Positions 1 through 9,568 of a stretch of DNA of 64,000 bases are shown piece after piece; the first letter of the stretch is position 1, and each line of letters starts with the position of its first letter. A program made the position numbers and the translations under genes. The notes below the pieces were generated by a model. The model was not told the DNA's origin and did no database searches. It worked only from the letters and a program-made list of their open reading frames with translations. This stretch comes from Comamonadaceae bacterium. Its GTDB lineage: Bacteria; Pseudomonadota; Gammaproteobacteria; Burkholderiales; Burkholderiaceae. The DNA lies in NCBI GenBank assembly GCA_947484245.1, contig CANKOT010000002.1:5355-69354 (forward strand). Direction: 5' to 3'.

Positions 1-218
1 GCAACTTGCAATTCCGCTTGACGGCTCGCAACTTCAACCCCGCAGTGGCCATGGCTGGCAAGCTTTGCATTGTGGAGGTGGAAGAGATTGTCGAAACAGG
101 CGACATGATTCCAGATCAAATTCATTTGCCAGGCATTTATGTTCACCGTTTGGTCCTCAACAAGCATCCCGAAAAACGCATTGAGAAACGCACCATCACA
201 GAGAAAGCAGGAGTCTAA
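1..218 (+). CDS. 3-oxoacid CoA-transferase subunit A, C-terminal part (cut by window edge)
   Basis: The gene enters from the left edge; codons are in frame from base 3 and end with TAA at 216-218. The visible ~71 residues include [17 protein letters not shown] and an E-x-E-E-I-V segment, typical of the C-terminus of the alpha subunit of SCOT/AtoD-type CoA-transferases, which move CoA from succinyl-CoA (or another acyl-CoA) to a 3-oxoacid. The beta subunit starts 2 bp later, so the two form an alpha-beta pair in one operon with a dehydrogenase and two binding proteins. The true substrate cannot be read from the fragment; a PcaI/J or AtoD/A-like role is possible. Confidence 0.85.
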   Translation, partial: NLQFRLTARNFNPAVAMAGKLCIVEVEEIVETGDMIPDQIHLPGIYVHRLVLNKHPEKRIEKRTITEKAGV

Positions 219-220
219 GC

Positions 221-862
221 ATGAGCTGGAATCAAGATCAAATGGCAGCTCGCGCTGCGCACGAATTGCAAGACGGTTTCTATGTGAACTTGGGCATTGG
301 CATTCCCACTTTGGTGGCCAACCATGTGCCCAGTCACATTGAGGTGTGGTTGCAGTCTGAAAACGGCATGTTGGGCATTGGCCCATTTCCGACAGAAGAT
401 GAAGTGGATGCCGACCTCATCAATGCGGGCAAACAAACTGTCACCACCATCAAGGGCACCTCTATTTTTGGTAGCCACGACAGCTTCGCCATGATTCGCG
501 GCGGAAAAATCAATCTGTCTATTTTGGGCGCCATGCAAGTGAGCGAAAAGGGCGATCTGGCCAATTGGATGATTCCAGGCAAGATGGTCAAAGGCATGGG
601 CGGTGCCATGGACTTGGTGGCGGGCGTGAAGCGCGTGATTATTTTGATGGAACACGTGGCCAAGAAAAAAGACGGTACTGAAGATTTGAAAATTTTGAAG
701 CAGTGCAATTTGCCATTGACAGGGGTGGGCGTTGTCGACCGCATCATCACTGACCTTGCCGTGATGGATGTGGTGCCTGAGGGTTTGAAAGTGATTGAGT
801 TGGCGCCTGGCGTGACAAAAGAATTTTTGCAAAGTAAAACGGGCTGTCAGTTGATCTTCTGA
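221..862 (+). CDS. 3-oxoacid CoA-transferase subunit B
   Basis: 213 residues, the usual length of the beta subunit. The N-terminal part carries [18 protein letters not shown], and [13 protein letters not shown] contains the S-E-N-G motif whose glutamate forms the acyl-CoA thioester intermediate in this family. It should pair with the subunit encoded just upstream to transfer CoA to or from a 3-oxoacid in the cytoplasm. Its TGA shares the A of the next gene's ATG at 862, indicating translational coupling. Substrate (3-oxoadipate, acetoacetate or other) is not determined by the sequence; the neighbouring dehydrogenase and binding proteins suggest a small organic-acid pathway. Confidence 0.9.
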   Translation: MSWNQDQMAARAAHELQDGFYVNLGIGIPTLVANHVPSHIEVWLQSENGMLGIGPFPTEDEVDADLINAGKQTVTTIKGTSIFGSHDSFAMIRGGKINLSILGAMQVSEKGDLANWMIPGKMVKGMGGAMDLVAGVKRVIILMEHVAKKKDGTEDLKILKQCNLPLTGVGVVDRIITDLAVMDVVPEGLKVIELAPGVTKEFLQSKTGCQLIF

Positions 863-1929
863 TGAAAAAATTTAAAATTGCATGCATTCCGGGCGATGGC
901 ATCGGCAAAGAAGTCATCCCTGCTTCTCAAGTGGTTCTGGAGGCCCTGGCGGAAGGACAAAATCAGTTTGGTTTTGAATTCACCTCATTTGATTGGGGTG
1001 GCGATTACTACCGCCAACACGGGATCATGATGCCTGCAGATGGACTCGATGCCCTGCGGCCCATGGATGCCATTTTGTTTGGCTCTGCGGGCGATCCGCA
1101 AATACCCGATCACATTACCCTTTGGGGATTGCGTCTGAAAATTTGCCAAGGCTTTGATCAGTATGCCAACGTTCGCCCAACCCGCATCTTGCCCGGCATA
1201 GACGCGCCCTTGAAGCGCTGCACGCCAGAGCAACTCAATTGGGTGATTGTTCGCGAAAACTCCGAAGGTGAATATGCCGGCGTAGGCGGTAGGGCCCATC
1301 AAGGCCACCCCATTGAAGTGGCCACCGATGTCTCCATGATGACCCGCGTAGGGGTGCAACGCATCATGCGCTACGCCTTCAAGTTGGCCCAATCTAGGCC
1401 GCGCAAGTTGCTCACCGTGGTCACCAAATCCAATGCGCAGCGCCATGCCATGGTCATGTGGGATGAAATTGCCAAAGAGGTGAGCACCGAGTTTCCCGAT
1501 GTGCATTGGGACAAAGAATTGGTCGATGCCTGTACGGCGCGCATGGTCAATCGGCCTGCCACCCTAGACACCTTGGTCGCTACCAACTTGCACGCCGATA
1601 TTTTGAGCGACTTGGCAGCCGCTTTGGCAGGCAGCTTGGGCATTGCTCCCACCGGCAACATTGATCCAGAACGTCGATACCCCTCTATGTTTGAACCCAT
1701 TCACGGTTCTGCTTTTGACATTATGGGAACAGGTCTCGCAAACCCTATTGGCAGTTTTTGGAGTTGTGTGATGATGTTGGAACACATCGGTTTGGACCAG
1801 CAAGCGCAGCGCTTGATGCAGGCCATTGAGGCTGTGACCGCCAACCCCAAGTTGCACACGCGCGATCTGGGTGGAGAGGCCAATATGCAGCAAGTGACCG
1901 AGGCGGTGTGTCAGATGCTTCGGCACTGA
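862..1929 (+). CDS. Tartrate/D-malate dehydrogenase-like beta-decarboxylating dehydrogenase
   Basis: 355 residues of the isocitrate/isopropylmalate dehydrogenase family. The N-terminus IACIPGDGIGKEV is the family start, and TNLHADILSDLAAALAGS at about 241-258 is the metal- and substrate-site signature. The N-terminal segment TSFDWGGDYYRQHG and FEPIHGSAFDIMGTGLANP near the C-terminus fit the tartrate/D-malate (TtuC/DmlA) branch rather than LeuB. Family members oxidatively decarboxylate D-malate or related 2-hydroxyacids with NAD and Mn/Mg. It overlaps the CoA-transferase gene by one base and is followed by two Bug-type binding proteins, so a transported hydroxyacid substrate is a reasonable inference. 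Confidence 0.85.
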   Translation: MKKFKIACIPGDGIGKEVIPASQVVLEALAEGQNQFGFEFTSFDWGGDYYRQHGIMMPADGLDALRPMDAILFGSAGDPQIPDHITLWGLRLKICQGFDQYANVRPTRILPGIDAPLKRCTPEQLNWVIVRENSEGEYAGVGGRAHQGHPIEVATDVSMMTRVGVQRIMRYAFKLAQSRPRKLLTVVTKSNAQRHAMVMWDEIAKEVSTEFPDVHWDKELVDACTARMVNRPATLDTLVATNLHADILSDLAAALAGSLGIAPTGNIDPERRYPSMFEPIHGSAFDIMGTGLANPIGSFWSCVMMLEHIGLDQQAQRLMQAIEAVTANPKLHTRDLGGEANMQQVTEAVCQMLRH

Positions 1930-1964
1930 ATTTTCAACACCATCACCAAGATGCAGGAGACAAA

Positions 1965-2942
1965 ATGGAAAAGAAAACAAAGTTTTGGTTGAGTGCAGTC
2001 GGGCTCAGTTTGGCAAGTTTGTTGCCGCAACAAGCAGCTGCGCAAGCCATGCCTGCATGCCCCGAGAAAAATGTCATGTATTGGCAGGCGTTTCCGCCAG
2101 GTGGTGAATCAGATCTGTCCGCCAGACATCAACAGATGGTGCTGAAAAAGAAATGTGCCGCCATTGACACCATCATTCAATACAAAGCCGGCGCGGGTGG
2201 TGGTCTCATGTGGGCCCAAATAAACAATCTGCCTGGCGATGGCCTCAATGTGGTGGGCGTCAATTTGCCGCACATTGTGTTTCAGCCCATCGAAGGTGAA
2301 GTCCAATACAAAACCGCCGACATCACGCCCGTTTTCTGGTTTCATTACACCCCCGATGTGTTGGTGGTGCCTGAAAGCAGTCCTATCAAAAACTTCGCTG
2401 AGTTCATTGCAGCGGCCAAACAGTCGCCTGGCAAAATGAACTTGGGCGGCTCCGGCTTGAACTCTGCCAACCATGCCGCCCATGAACGTTTGAACGCAGC
2501 CTTTGGCATCAAGAGCACCTACGTGCCCTACAAAGGGACGGGCGACATGTCGATGGCCGTGGTTGGAGCGCAAATTGATGGCGCGGTTACTTACACACCC
2601 TTTGCCATTGCCAATCGCGGCAAAGTTCGCGCCTTGGCTGTGGCCATGGAAAAACGCCACCCGCTCATGCCCAACGTGCCCACCTTCAGAGAGCTGGGTG
2701 TCGATTGGATTGACGGCGCCTACCGTGGTGTCGGAGTGCCAAAGTCCACCTCGCTAGAGGCCCGCAAGAGACTGTCTGACATGTGGCTGGCTTTGAACAA
2801 CGATCCTGAAATGAAAGAGTTGGCTGCCAAGAGCGGCTTTGAGTTGGTCAACATTGGCACCGATCAAATGGACGCCTTCATGAAAGAGCGCATTGCTTTG
2901 TACATCGAAGGCGCCAAGCGATTGGGTTTGGGTAAAAAATAA
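1965..2942 (+). CDS. Bug/TctC-type periplasmic substrate-binding protein, divergent
   Basis: 325 residues from an ATG preceded by GCAGGAGAC; an upstream in-frame start lies inside the previous gene and is less likely. The first ~28 residues form a signal peptide ending near QQAAAQA. The domain is of the tripartite tricarboxylate transporter receptor (Bug) type, with FPPGGESD, VPYKGTGDMSMAVVGAQID and PNVPTFRELG blocks. It is divergent: the usual YPxKPIxxIVPF start is replaced by CPEKNVMYWQAF, and Cys32 and Cys64 could form a disulfide. It lies between the dehydrogenase and a more canonical Bug gene. No TctA/TctB membrane genes are nearby, so its transporter partner, if any, is elsewhere. Confidence 0.85.
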   Translation: MEKKTKFWLSAVGLSLASLLPQQAAAQAMPACPEKNVMYWQAFPPGGESDLSARHQQMVLKKKCAAIDTIIQYKAGAGGGLMWAQINNLPGDGLNVVGVNLPHIVFQPIEGEVQYKTADITPVFWFHYTPDVLVVPESSPIKNFAEFIAAAKQSPGKMNLGGSGLNSANHAAHERLNAAFGIKSTYVPYKGTGDMSMAVVGAQIDGAVTYTPFAIANRGKVRALAVAMEKRHPLMPNVPTFRELGVDWIDGAYRGVGVPKSTSLEARKRLSDMWLALNNDPEMKELAAKSGFELVNIGTDQMDAFMKERIALYIEGAKRLGLGKK

Positions 2943-2964
2943 ATCTATCAATCAAGGAGACACA

Positions 2965-3951
2965 ATGAGTTCTATTTTTTCGAAGTTGAAACAAGTTTGC
3001 TCTGTCACAGTGCTCGCTATGGCATTGCCCCTCACTGCCATGGCACAAGCCTATCCCTCCAAGCCCATCAAAATGATTGTGCCGTTCCCAGCGGGCGGCA
3101 CCACTGACATCGTGGCCCGCATCATTGCGCAAAAGATGACGGAGTCGATGGGGCAGCCCGTCACGGTAGACAACAGGGGCGGTGCGGGTGGCAACATCGG
3201 TGCAGACCTCATGGCCAAAGCGCCTCCCGATGGTTACACCATCATGATGCACAACCTTTCCTTTCCATTGGCAGCGGTGGCTCAAGCGCTTGCAAACCGT
3301 TCCCCCTTCAATGTCGACACCGATTTTGCAGGTGTGTCCATTGCGGTTTATGTCCCCTTCATCTGGACATCCAGCCCATCCGTGCCAGCCAAAGATCTCA
3401 AAGAACTTGCCAACCTTTTGAAGAGCAACAAGTCTTTGCAATACAACTACGGCTCTACGGGCCCAGGCTCCACCATGCACGTGCTGGGTGAAGCCTACAA
3501 AAAAGAAGCTGGCATCAGCATGGAGCACATTCCCTTCAAAGGTGCTGCGCCTCTCAAGCAAGAGCTTTTGGCAGGCAGGTTGCAAGTGGGCGGCGATCAG
3601 TTGTCTTCTTCTTTGGCTGAAGTCAAAGCCGGCACCTTGAAAGCTTTGGCCACAACAGCTTCCAAGCGCATTCCTGGTTTGCCTGATGTGCCCACCGTGA
3701 AGGAGTTGGGTTTCCCCAATTTGGAATTAGAAGGCTGGAATGGTGTGTTTGCTCCCGCCAAAACACCCAAAGACATCATTGACCGTTTGAACAAAGAAAT
3801 CATTGCGGCAGTCAAGCACCCCGATGTGGTGAAGCGACTCAATGATTTGGGCGCTGAAGGTGTAGGCTCTACACCTGCTGCGCAAGATGCCATGTTGCGC
3901 AAGCAAATGGATCAGTTTAGAGGCATCATCCGTGAGATGAAGCTCGACTAA
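2965..3951 (+). CDS. Bug/TctC-type periplasmic substrate-binding protein
   Basis: 328 residues from an ATG with AAGGAGA 6 bp upstream. The signal peptide ends at about AMAQA (residue 28), followed by the canonical YPSKPIKMIVPFPAGGTTD, RGGAGGNIGADLMAKAPPDG, IPFKGAAPLKQELLAG and GLPDVPTVKELG blocks of the Bug family. These proteins bind carboxylates or aromatic acids in the periplasm and hand them to TctAB-like permeases or act in sensing. It is the last gene of the CoA-transferase/dehydrogenase operon and is convergent with the next gene. Its ligand is unknown. Confidence 0.9.
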   Translation: MSSIFSKLKQVCSVTVLAMALPLTAMAQAYPSKPIKMIVPFPAGGTTDIVARIIAQKMTESMGQPVTVDNRGGAGGNIGADLMAKAPPDGYTIMMHNLSFPLAAVAQALANRSPFNVDTDFAGVSIAVYVPFIWTSSPSVPAKDLKELANLLKSNKSLQYNYGSTGPGSTMHVLGEAYKKEAGISMEHIPFKGAAPLKQELLAGRLQVGGDQLSSSLAEVKAGTLKALATTASKRIPGLPDVPTVKELGFPNLELEGWNGVFAPAKTPKDIIDRLNKEIIAAVKHPDVVKRLNDLGAEGVGSTPAAQDAMLRKQMDQFRGIIREMKLD

Positions 3952-3961
3952 GCTTTACATG

Positions 3962-3991
3962 CCAAGGCGTCACTTTGAGTGACCGCCTTGG
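3962..3991. other. Hairpin between convergent genes
   Basis: CCAAGGCGTCACT (3962-3974) pairs with AGTGACCGCCTTGG (3978-3991) with one bulged base and a TTG loop. It sits just after the Bug gene and runs into the last codons of the leftward dehydrogenase gene. No run of T follows on either strand, so it is not a classical intrinsic terminator; it may block 3' exonucleases or pause polymerase for both converging transcripts. Confidence 0.5.
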
Positions 3992-4863
3992 CCAAGCCAC
4001 CATACTGGCAATTGTGTGCAGTCTTTGCCATCGAGGCCCGATTCAGCGGCTTGGTTGAACTTCTCCAGAGCAATGCTTGTCAAAGGCAACTCTCTGCGGT
4101 TTGTTTGGCCCAAAGCAAGCATGGTTCGCATGTCTTTGCGCATGGTGGCAACGTCCACCGTCACCGTGTCATTGTTCTGATGACCTAAGGCTTGCACCAG
4201 CAAGGGACCGCGCACCTTCAACATGTTGGGGCCGCCTGAACTCTCAGACAAAATGTCGACCACTCTTTGGGGATCGAGTTTGAGGTGATCAATCAAAGAC
4301 AGTGCTTCGCCCAAGGTTTGCCAGTAAACCATCAGAGGCAAATTGACGGCCATCTTCATGGTCGATCCGGCGCCGAAGGTGCCTACGTGTTCAACCCGTT
4401 TGCACATTTGGTCGAGCAAAGATTGAACCTTGGCCAGATCGGCTGCGGCACCTCCCACAAATCCCAGCAATTTACCTTCCTTGGCCGGGCCGATACTGCC
4501 ACCCACGGGACACTCTAAATAGGCGGCACCTACGGCTTGCACTCGCAAAGCCAACTCAGGCGGTTTTGTGGGGCTGACGGTGCTCATGTCAATGAAGGTG
4601 ACGTGTTTCACGGCGCCAGACAAAAGGCCGTCTGTGCCTGAATAGACATCATCGATGGCCGCTTCGTTGGTGAGCAGTGTGATGACAGTGTCAACAGACT
4701 CAGCCAACAACTTGGGAGAGCTGGCCCATTGCGCGCCTGCACTGAGGAGTGCGCTGGCTTTGTCGGATGATCGATTCCACACAGTGACCGAATAGCCCAA
4801 ACCCAACAAACGGGAACCAATGGCATTGCCCATTTTGCCAATTCCAGCGATACCAATTTTCAT
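3970..4863 (-). CDS. NAD(P)-dependent beta-hydroxyacid dehydrogenase (GarR/GlxR/3-hydroxyisobutyrate dehydrogenase family)
   Basis: 297 residues. The N-terminal Rossmann motif GIAGIGKMGNAIGSRLL (4-20), the substrate-binding CPVGGS (118-123) and the catalytic lysine in GSTMKMAVN (Lys170) place it in the 3-hydroxyisobutyrate dehydrogenase / tartronate semialdehyde reductase family. It would reduce or oxidise a short beta-hydroxyacid semialdehyde with NAD(P). It follows the aldehyde dehydrogenase gene by about 50 bp in the same direction, so the two may handle related semialdehydes. Exact substrate cannot be assigned; 2-hydroxy-3-oxopropionate reductase is one candidate. Confidence 0.82.
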   Translation of the reverse strand: MKIGIAGIGKMGNAIGSRLLGLGYSVTVWNRSSDKASALLSAGAQWASSPKLLAESVDTVITLLTNEAAIDDVYSGTDGLLSGAVKHVTFIDMSTVSPTKPPELALRVQAVGAAYLECPVGGSIGPAKEGKLLGFVGGAAADLAKVQSLLDQMCKRVEHVGTFGAGSTMKMAVNLPLMVYWQTLGEALSLIDHLKLDPQRVVDILSESSGGPNMLKVRGPLLVQALGHQNNDTVTVDVATMRKDMRTMLALGQTNRRELPLTSIALEKFNQAAESGLDGKDCTQLPVWWLGQGGHSK

Positions 4864-4912
4864 TTAGCGCTCCATTGAAGGTGAGAAGGATTCAAAACAA
4901 TTGGGGCAGAAT

Positions 4913-6391
4913 TTATTTCAGAATATCGCCCATGCACAAGTACTTCATTTCGAGGTACTCTTCCATACCGTGGCGCGAGCCTTCGCGGCCCAAGCCCGAT
5001 TGCTTCACGCCGCCAAAGGGGACATGCTCGGTAGCGATGATGCCCACATTGATACCAACCATGCCGTATTCCAAACCTTCACTGACGCGGAAAATTCGGC
5101 CAACATCGCGGCTGTAAAAATAACTGGCCAAACCAAACTCTGTGTTGTTGGCGGCATCGATGGCTTCTTGTTCGGTTTTGAATTTGAAGACGGGTGCGAA
5201 GGGACCAAAGGTTTCCTCGCGTGCGCACAGCATGTCTGAAGTGGCGTTGCCAATCACGGTGGGTTCAAAGAACTGGCCATTCAAGGCCTTGCCGCCGGCC
5301 AACACCACGCCACCTTTGGCTTTGGCGTCTTCCACGTGGCGTGTGACCTTCTCCAATGCGGCGGGCTCAATGAGCGGGCCTTGCACCACACCCTCTTCAA
5401 AGCCATTGCCCACTTTCAAAGCCTTCACTTTGGCTGCAAACTTTTGCACAAACGCGTCGTACACAGACTCTTGCACGTAGATGCGGTTGGCGCACACGCA
5501 GGTCTGGCCAGCATTGCGGTACTTGCTGGCCATGGCGCCTTCGACGGCGCTGTCGATGTCGGCATCGTCAAACACAATAAAGGGTGCATTGCCGCCTAGT
5601 TCGAGGGACAGTTTTTTCACTGTGGGTGCTGATTGCGCCATCAGAATTCGGCCTACTTCGGTGCTGCCCGTGAAGCTGATGTGGCGAACAATGTCGCTTG
5701 AGCAGAACACTTTGCCTGCGGCAATGCTGTTGTCTGAATCGGCGGTGAGCATGTTGATGACGCCAGCAGGAATGCCAGCGCGAATGGCCAATTCGGCTGC
5801 TGCCAAAGCTGTGAGGGGTGTGAGTTCGGCAGGCTTGATGACCACGGTGCAGCCAGCCGCCAAAGCGGGAGCCACTTTGCGCGTGATCATGGCCAAGGGG
5901 AAGTTCCAAGGCGTGATGGCAGCACAAACACCGATAGGCTGCTTGATGACCATCAGGCGACGGGTGTTGTCAAACTGGGGCAAGGTTTCGCCATTGACGC
6001 GTTTGGCTTCTTCGGCATACCACTCGACAAAGCTGGCACCGTACATCACTTCACCTTTGGCTTCCGCATAAGGTTTGCCTTGCTCGGCGGTCATGAGGCG
6101 GCCCAAATCGTCGACGTTGGCCAACAGCAAGTCATACCACTTGCGAAGCAAGATGCTGCGCTCTTTGCTGGTCTTACCGCGCCAAGCGGGCAAGGCGGCA
6201 TTGGCGGCTGCAATGGCAGCTTCTGCTTCTGGCGCGCCTAAATTGGCCACATCAGCCAATTTAGCCCCTGTTGCAGGATCATTCACATCAAAACGGCTTT
6301 GGCCTTTGACCCACTGGCCATTGATGAGGGCATCGGTCTTGAGAAGGCTGGGGTCTTTGAGCAGCGCCAAAGGTGAAGTTTTCATGTCCAT
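4913..6391 (-). CDS. gabD: NAD(P)-dependent succinate-semialdehyde dehydrogenase (GabD type)
   Basis: 492 residues when started at the ATG at 6391, which has AAGGAGACCCTC just upstream; a longer in-frame extension exists but lacks a ribosome site. Aldehyde dehydrogenase features are complete: TPWNFPLAMITRK, TGSTEVGR for cofactor binding, LSLELGGNAP with Glu264, and NAGQTCVCANRIYVQ with catalytic Cys298 and the second cysteine typical of GabD. The C-terminal PFGGVKQSGLGREGS is also GabD-like. It oxidises succinate semialdehyde, or a close relative such as glutarate semialdehyde, to the acid. It is divergent from alaS and leads into the beta-hydroxyacid dehydrogenase gene. Confidence 0.88.
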   Translation of the reverse strand: MDMKTSPLALLKDPSLLKTDALINGQWVKGQSRFDVNDPATGAKLADVANLGAPEAEAAIAAANAALPAWRGKTSKERSILLRKWYDLLLANVDDLGRLMTAEQGKPYAEAKGEVMYGASFVEWYAEEAKRVNGETLPQFDNTRRLMVIKQPIGVCAAITPWNFPLAMITRKVAPALAAGCTVVIKPAELTPLTALAAAELAIRAGIPAGVINMLTADSDNSIAAGKVFCSSDIVRHISFTGSTEVGRILMAQSAPTVKKLSLELGGNAPFIVFDDADIDSAVEGAMASKYRNAGQTCVCANRIYVQESVYDAFVQKFAAKVKALKVGNGFEEGVVQGPLIEPAALEKVTRHVEDAKAKGGVVLAGGKALNGQFFEPTVIGNATSDMLCAREETFGPFAPVFKFKTEQEAIDAANNTEFGLASYFYSRDVGRIFRVSEGLEYGMVGINVGIIATEHVPFGGVKQSGLGREGSRHGMEEYLEMKYLCMGDILK

Positions 6392-6451
6392 GAGGGTCTC
6401 CTTGATGGGAATCTGTTGTTGGGTAGGCCTATTTTGCACTTGCCGCAATCT

Positions 6452-6457
6452 TATAAT
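6452..6457 (+). promoter_or_regulatory. Probable -10 box of the alaS promoter
   Basis: A perfect TATAAT lies 44 bp before the alaS ATG in the divergent intergenic region. No good -35 hexamer stands at 16-18 bp spacing (the nearest TTGCAC is only 12 bp away), so the assignment rests on the -10 box and its position. Confidence 0.5.
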
Positions 6458-6500
6458 GGAAAGTTGAGCCCCGTTTGGCTTTCACAAAGATACCCCTGCC

Positions 6501-9125
6501 ATGAGCACACCTGTCATTTCTGTTGCTGATATTCGCAAAACCTTCCTCGACTTTTTTGCGTCCAAAGGTCACACCGTGGTGTCTTCCAGCCCTTTGGTGC
6601 CTGGCAACGATCCCACTTTGATGTTCACTAACTCAGGCATGGTTCAGTTCAAGGACGTGTTCCTGGGCACGGACAAGCGAAGTTATGTGCGCGCAGCCTC
6701 GGTTCAAGCCTGTTTGCGCGCTGGCGGCAAACACAACGATTTGGAAAACGTGGGTTACACCGCGCGCCACCACACCTTCTTTGAAATGTTGGGCAATTGG
6801 AGTTTTGGCGACTATTTCAAACGCGACAGTTTGAAGTGGGCTTTTGAATTGCTCACGCAAGTTTACAAATTGCCTGCCGACAAATTGTGGGCTACGGTCT
6901 ACATTGAAGATGACGAAGCCTACGACATCTGGACCAAAGAAATTGGCCTGCCCCCCGAGCGCGTGGTACGCATTGGTGACAACAAAGGCGGACGCTACAT
7001 GTCCGACAATTTCTGGATGATGGCCGACACTGGCCCTTGTGGTCCTTGCTCTGAAATTTTTTACGACCACGGCCCCGAAGTGGCCGGCGGCCCTCCTGGC
7101 AGCCCCGAGCAAGACGGCGATCGTTACATTGAAATTTGGAACAACGTGTTCATGCAGTTCGACATGCAGCCCGACGGCAGCTTGAATAACTTGCCAGCAC
7201 CCTGTGTCGATACCGGCATGGGCCTTGAGCGTTTGGCCGCCATTTTGCAACACGTGCACAGCAACTACGAGATCGATATTTTTGATGCTTTGATCAAAGC
7301 AGCATCGCGGGAAACGGGCTGTACAGATTTGCAAAACAAATCATTGCGCGTCATTGCCGACCACATTCGCGCTACGGCCTTTTTGGTCAGCGATGGCGTC
7401 GTGCCTAGCAACGAAGGCCGTGGTTATGTTCAGCGCCGCATCGTTCGCCGCGCTATTCGTCATGGTTATAAGCTGGGTCAAAAAACGCCGTTCTTCCACA
7501 AGCTGGTGCCTGACCTTGTGAAGTTGATGGGCGCTGCATACCCCAGCTTGGCATCGCAAGAAAAACGCATCACCGACATCTTGAAGGCCGAAGAAGAGCG
7601 CTTCTTTGAAACCCTTGAAGTGGGCATGCAAATTTTGGATTCAGCCCTCGAAGGTGGCGTTAAAGTGTTGTCGGGTGATGTGGCCTTCAAATTGCACGAC
7701 ACCTATGGCTTCCCTTTGGACTTGTCAGCAGACGTTTGCCGCGAGCGCGATTTGAGCGTGGACGAAGCAGGCTTTGCGGCTGCTATGGAACGCCAAAAAT
7801 CCCAAGCTCGTGCGGCTGGCAAATTCAAAATGGACCGCGCACTGGAATACACAGGTGCTGGCAACACCTTCGTGGGTTACGACGAATTCCAAGCCACCGC
7901 CAAGGTGTTGGCGCTGTATGTGGATGGCACGCCAGCCACAGAACTCAAGGCCGGTCAAAACGGCGTGGTGGTGTTGGACACCACACCTTTTTATGCAGAG
8001 TCGGGCGGCCAAGTTGGCGACCAAGGTTTGTTGCAAACAGCTGGCGCTTGGTTTGACGTTGAAGACACATTGAAAATCAAAGCCGATGTGTTTGGCCATC
8101 ATGGTGTTCTGTCTCAAGGCAGCCTCAAGTTGGGCGATGCTGTACAGGCGCAGGTCAATACAGAAATGCGAACAGCCACTGTTCGCAATCACTCGGCCAC
8201 CCACTTGATGCATAAAGCTTTGCGCGAAGTGTTGGGCGACCACGTGCAACAAAAAGGCTCCTTGGTAAATGCCGAGCGCACTCGTTTCGACTTTGCGCAC
8301 AACGCCCCCATCACGGATGAACAAATCTTGGCCATTGAAGCCAAAGTGAATCAAGAAATTTGGGCGAACCCCGCTACGCAAGCGCGCGTGATGGACATTG
8401 AGTCTGCGCAAAAAACGGGCGCCATGATGTTGTTTGGCGAGAAGTACGGCGAGACCGTGCGCGTGCTCGACATTGGCACCAGTCGTGAACTGTGCGGTGG
8501 CGTTCACGTGAATCGCACAGGTGACATTGGCTTGTTCAAAGTGGTGGCCGAAAGTGGCGTGGCTGCTGGCGTGCGCCGCATTGAGGCTGTGACCGGCGGC
8601 AATGCATTGGCGTACTTGCAATCTTTGGAGGCTACCGTATCTAAGGCTGCAGGTAGCTTGAAAGCATCACCTGCTGAATTGAACAGCCGCATTGCCCAAG
8701 TCTTGGACCAAGTGAAATCTTTGGAAAAAGAAATGGCGGCGCTCAAAGGCAAATTGGCTTCGTCACAAGGTGATGAACTCATGACGCAAGCGGCTGATGT
8801 GAAGGGCGTCAAAGTGCTGGCCGCATTGTTGCCTGGCGCAGATGCCAAAACATTGCGCAACACCATGGACAAGTTGAAGGACAAGCTGAAATCAGCCGTC
8901 ATTGTGTTGGCCGCTGTCGAGGGCGACAAAGTTCAATTGGCGGCAGGCGTCACTTCTGACACTACCGGCAAAGTGAAAGCGGGCGAGTTGGTCAATTTTG
9001 TGGCCCAGCAAGTGGGTGGCAAGGGTGGCGGCAAGCCTGATATGGCCATGGCGGGTGGTGCCGATGCCACCACCCTGAATGCGGCATTGGCAAGCGTGCA
9101 GGCGTGGGTGGCTGAGCGTTTGTAA
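6501..9125 (+). CDS. alaS: Alanyl-tRNA synthetase
   Basis: 874 residues, the normal full length. The N-terminus [20 protein letters not shown] and [19 protein letters not shown] are class II AlaRS catalytic core. The editing domain carries the zinc motif HSATHLMH (about 563-570) and CGGVHV (about 664-669). The C-terminal coiled-coil/C-Ala part ends with [15 protein letters not shown]. It charges tRNA-Ala in the cytoplasm and hydrolyses mischarged Ser/Gly. It is transcribed alone from a region divergent from gabD, and a leftward toxin-antitoxin pair converges on its 3' end. Confidence 0.98.
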   Translation: MSTPVISVADIRKTFLDFFASKGHTVVSSSPLVPGNDPTLMFTNSGMVQFKDVFLGTDKRSYVRAASVQACLRAGGKHNDLENVGYTARHHTFFEMLGNWSFGDYFKRDSLKWAFELLTQVYKLPADKLWATVYIEDDEAYDIWTKEIGLPPERVVRIGDNKGGRYMSDNFWMMADTGPCGPCSEIFYDHGPEVAGGPPGSPEQDGDRYIEIWNNVFMQFDMQPDGSLNNLPAPCVDTGMGLERLAAILQHVHSNYEIDIFDALIKAASRETGCTDLQNKSLRVIADHIRATAFLVSDGVVPSNEGRGYVQRRIVRRAIRHGYKLGQKTPFFHKLVPDLVKLMGAAYPSLASQEKRITDILKAEEERFFETLEVGMQILDSALEGGVKVLSGDVAFKLHDTYGFPLDLSADVCRERDLSVDEAGFAAAMERQKSQARAAGKFKMDRALEYTGAGNTFVGYDEFQATAKVLALYVDGTPATELKAGQNGVVVLDTTPFYAESGGQVGDQGLLQTAGAWFDVEDTLKIKADVFGHHGVLSQGSLKLGDAVQAQVNTEMRTATVRNHSATHLMHKALREVLGDHVQQKGSLVNAERTRFDFAHNAPITDEQILAIEAKVNQEIWANPATQARVMDIESAQKTGAMMLFGEKYGETVRVLDIGTSRELCGGVHVNRTGDIGLFKVVAESGVAAGVRRIEAVTGGNALAYLQSLEATVSKAAGSLKASPAELNSRIAQVLDQVKSLEKEMAALKGKLASSQGDELMTQAADVKGVKVLAALLPGADAKTLRNTMDKLKDKLKSAVIVLAAVEGDKVQLAAGVTSDTTGKVKAGELVNFVAQQVGGKGGGKPDMAMAGGADATTLNAALASVQAWVAERL

Positions 9126-9136
9126 ATTGCTGAGTA

Positions 9137-9568
9137 CTATGTGATCGCATTTTGAAATCGATCAAAGAAAATTGAGGGCGATAAAATTTCGATGCCCTCA
9201 AACGCTTGAATATTTTTCAAGTCTGGATCGCCCGAAATGATGATGCTCGATTGCGAGTCAACTGCTAGTTCCAGGAACTTATTGTCGGTTTGATCGCGAC
9301 TGTATTGGATCTGTGCAATTGATTCAAACCGTTTGATGGATTGTGCAATTTGGATCAGGTGCTTTAGGCGTCCATCTTTCTCAAAATAGCGGTCGAATTT
9401 CTGGCGCGCAATTCTTGTTTCAAGTTCATGCCAAGTGGCCTCGTTTTGTGCAATGACAAAACGCTCAACTGCTATGGCAAGTACTTGGGCAGACTTAGAA
9501 TGTGGCAATAAACCTGCGCTGATCAATACATTGGTGTCAATGACGATGTAGGCAGGTTTACTTTTCAT
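9137..9568 (-). CDS. PIN-domain toxin (putative ribonuclease of a type II toxin-antitoxin pair)
   Basis: 143 residues. The PIN fold is recognisable from YIVIDTNVLISAGLL with Asp11, an acidic helix around Glu48, and SRDQTDNKFLELAVD followed by IIISGDPDL, which supply the acidic metal-binding residues. Such proteins are Mg-dependent RNases that act when the antitoxin is degraded. Its start overlaps the end of the upstream antitoxin gene by 11 bp, the usual arrangement for a coupled antitoxin-toxin operon. It belongs to the 'putative toxin, PIN family' group rather than classical VapC, and its RNA target is unknown. Confidence 0.85.
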   Translation of the reverse strand: MKSKPAYIVIDTNVLISAGLLPHSKSAQVLAIAVERFVIAQNEATWHELETRIARQKFDRYFEKDGRLKHLIQIAQSIKRFESIAQIQYSRDQTDNKFLELAVDSQSSIIISGDPDLKNIQAFEGIEILSPSIFFDRFQNAIT

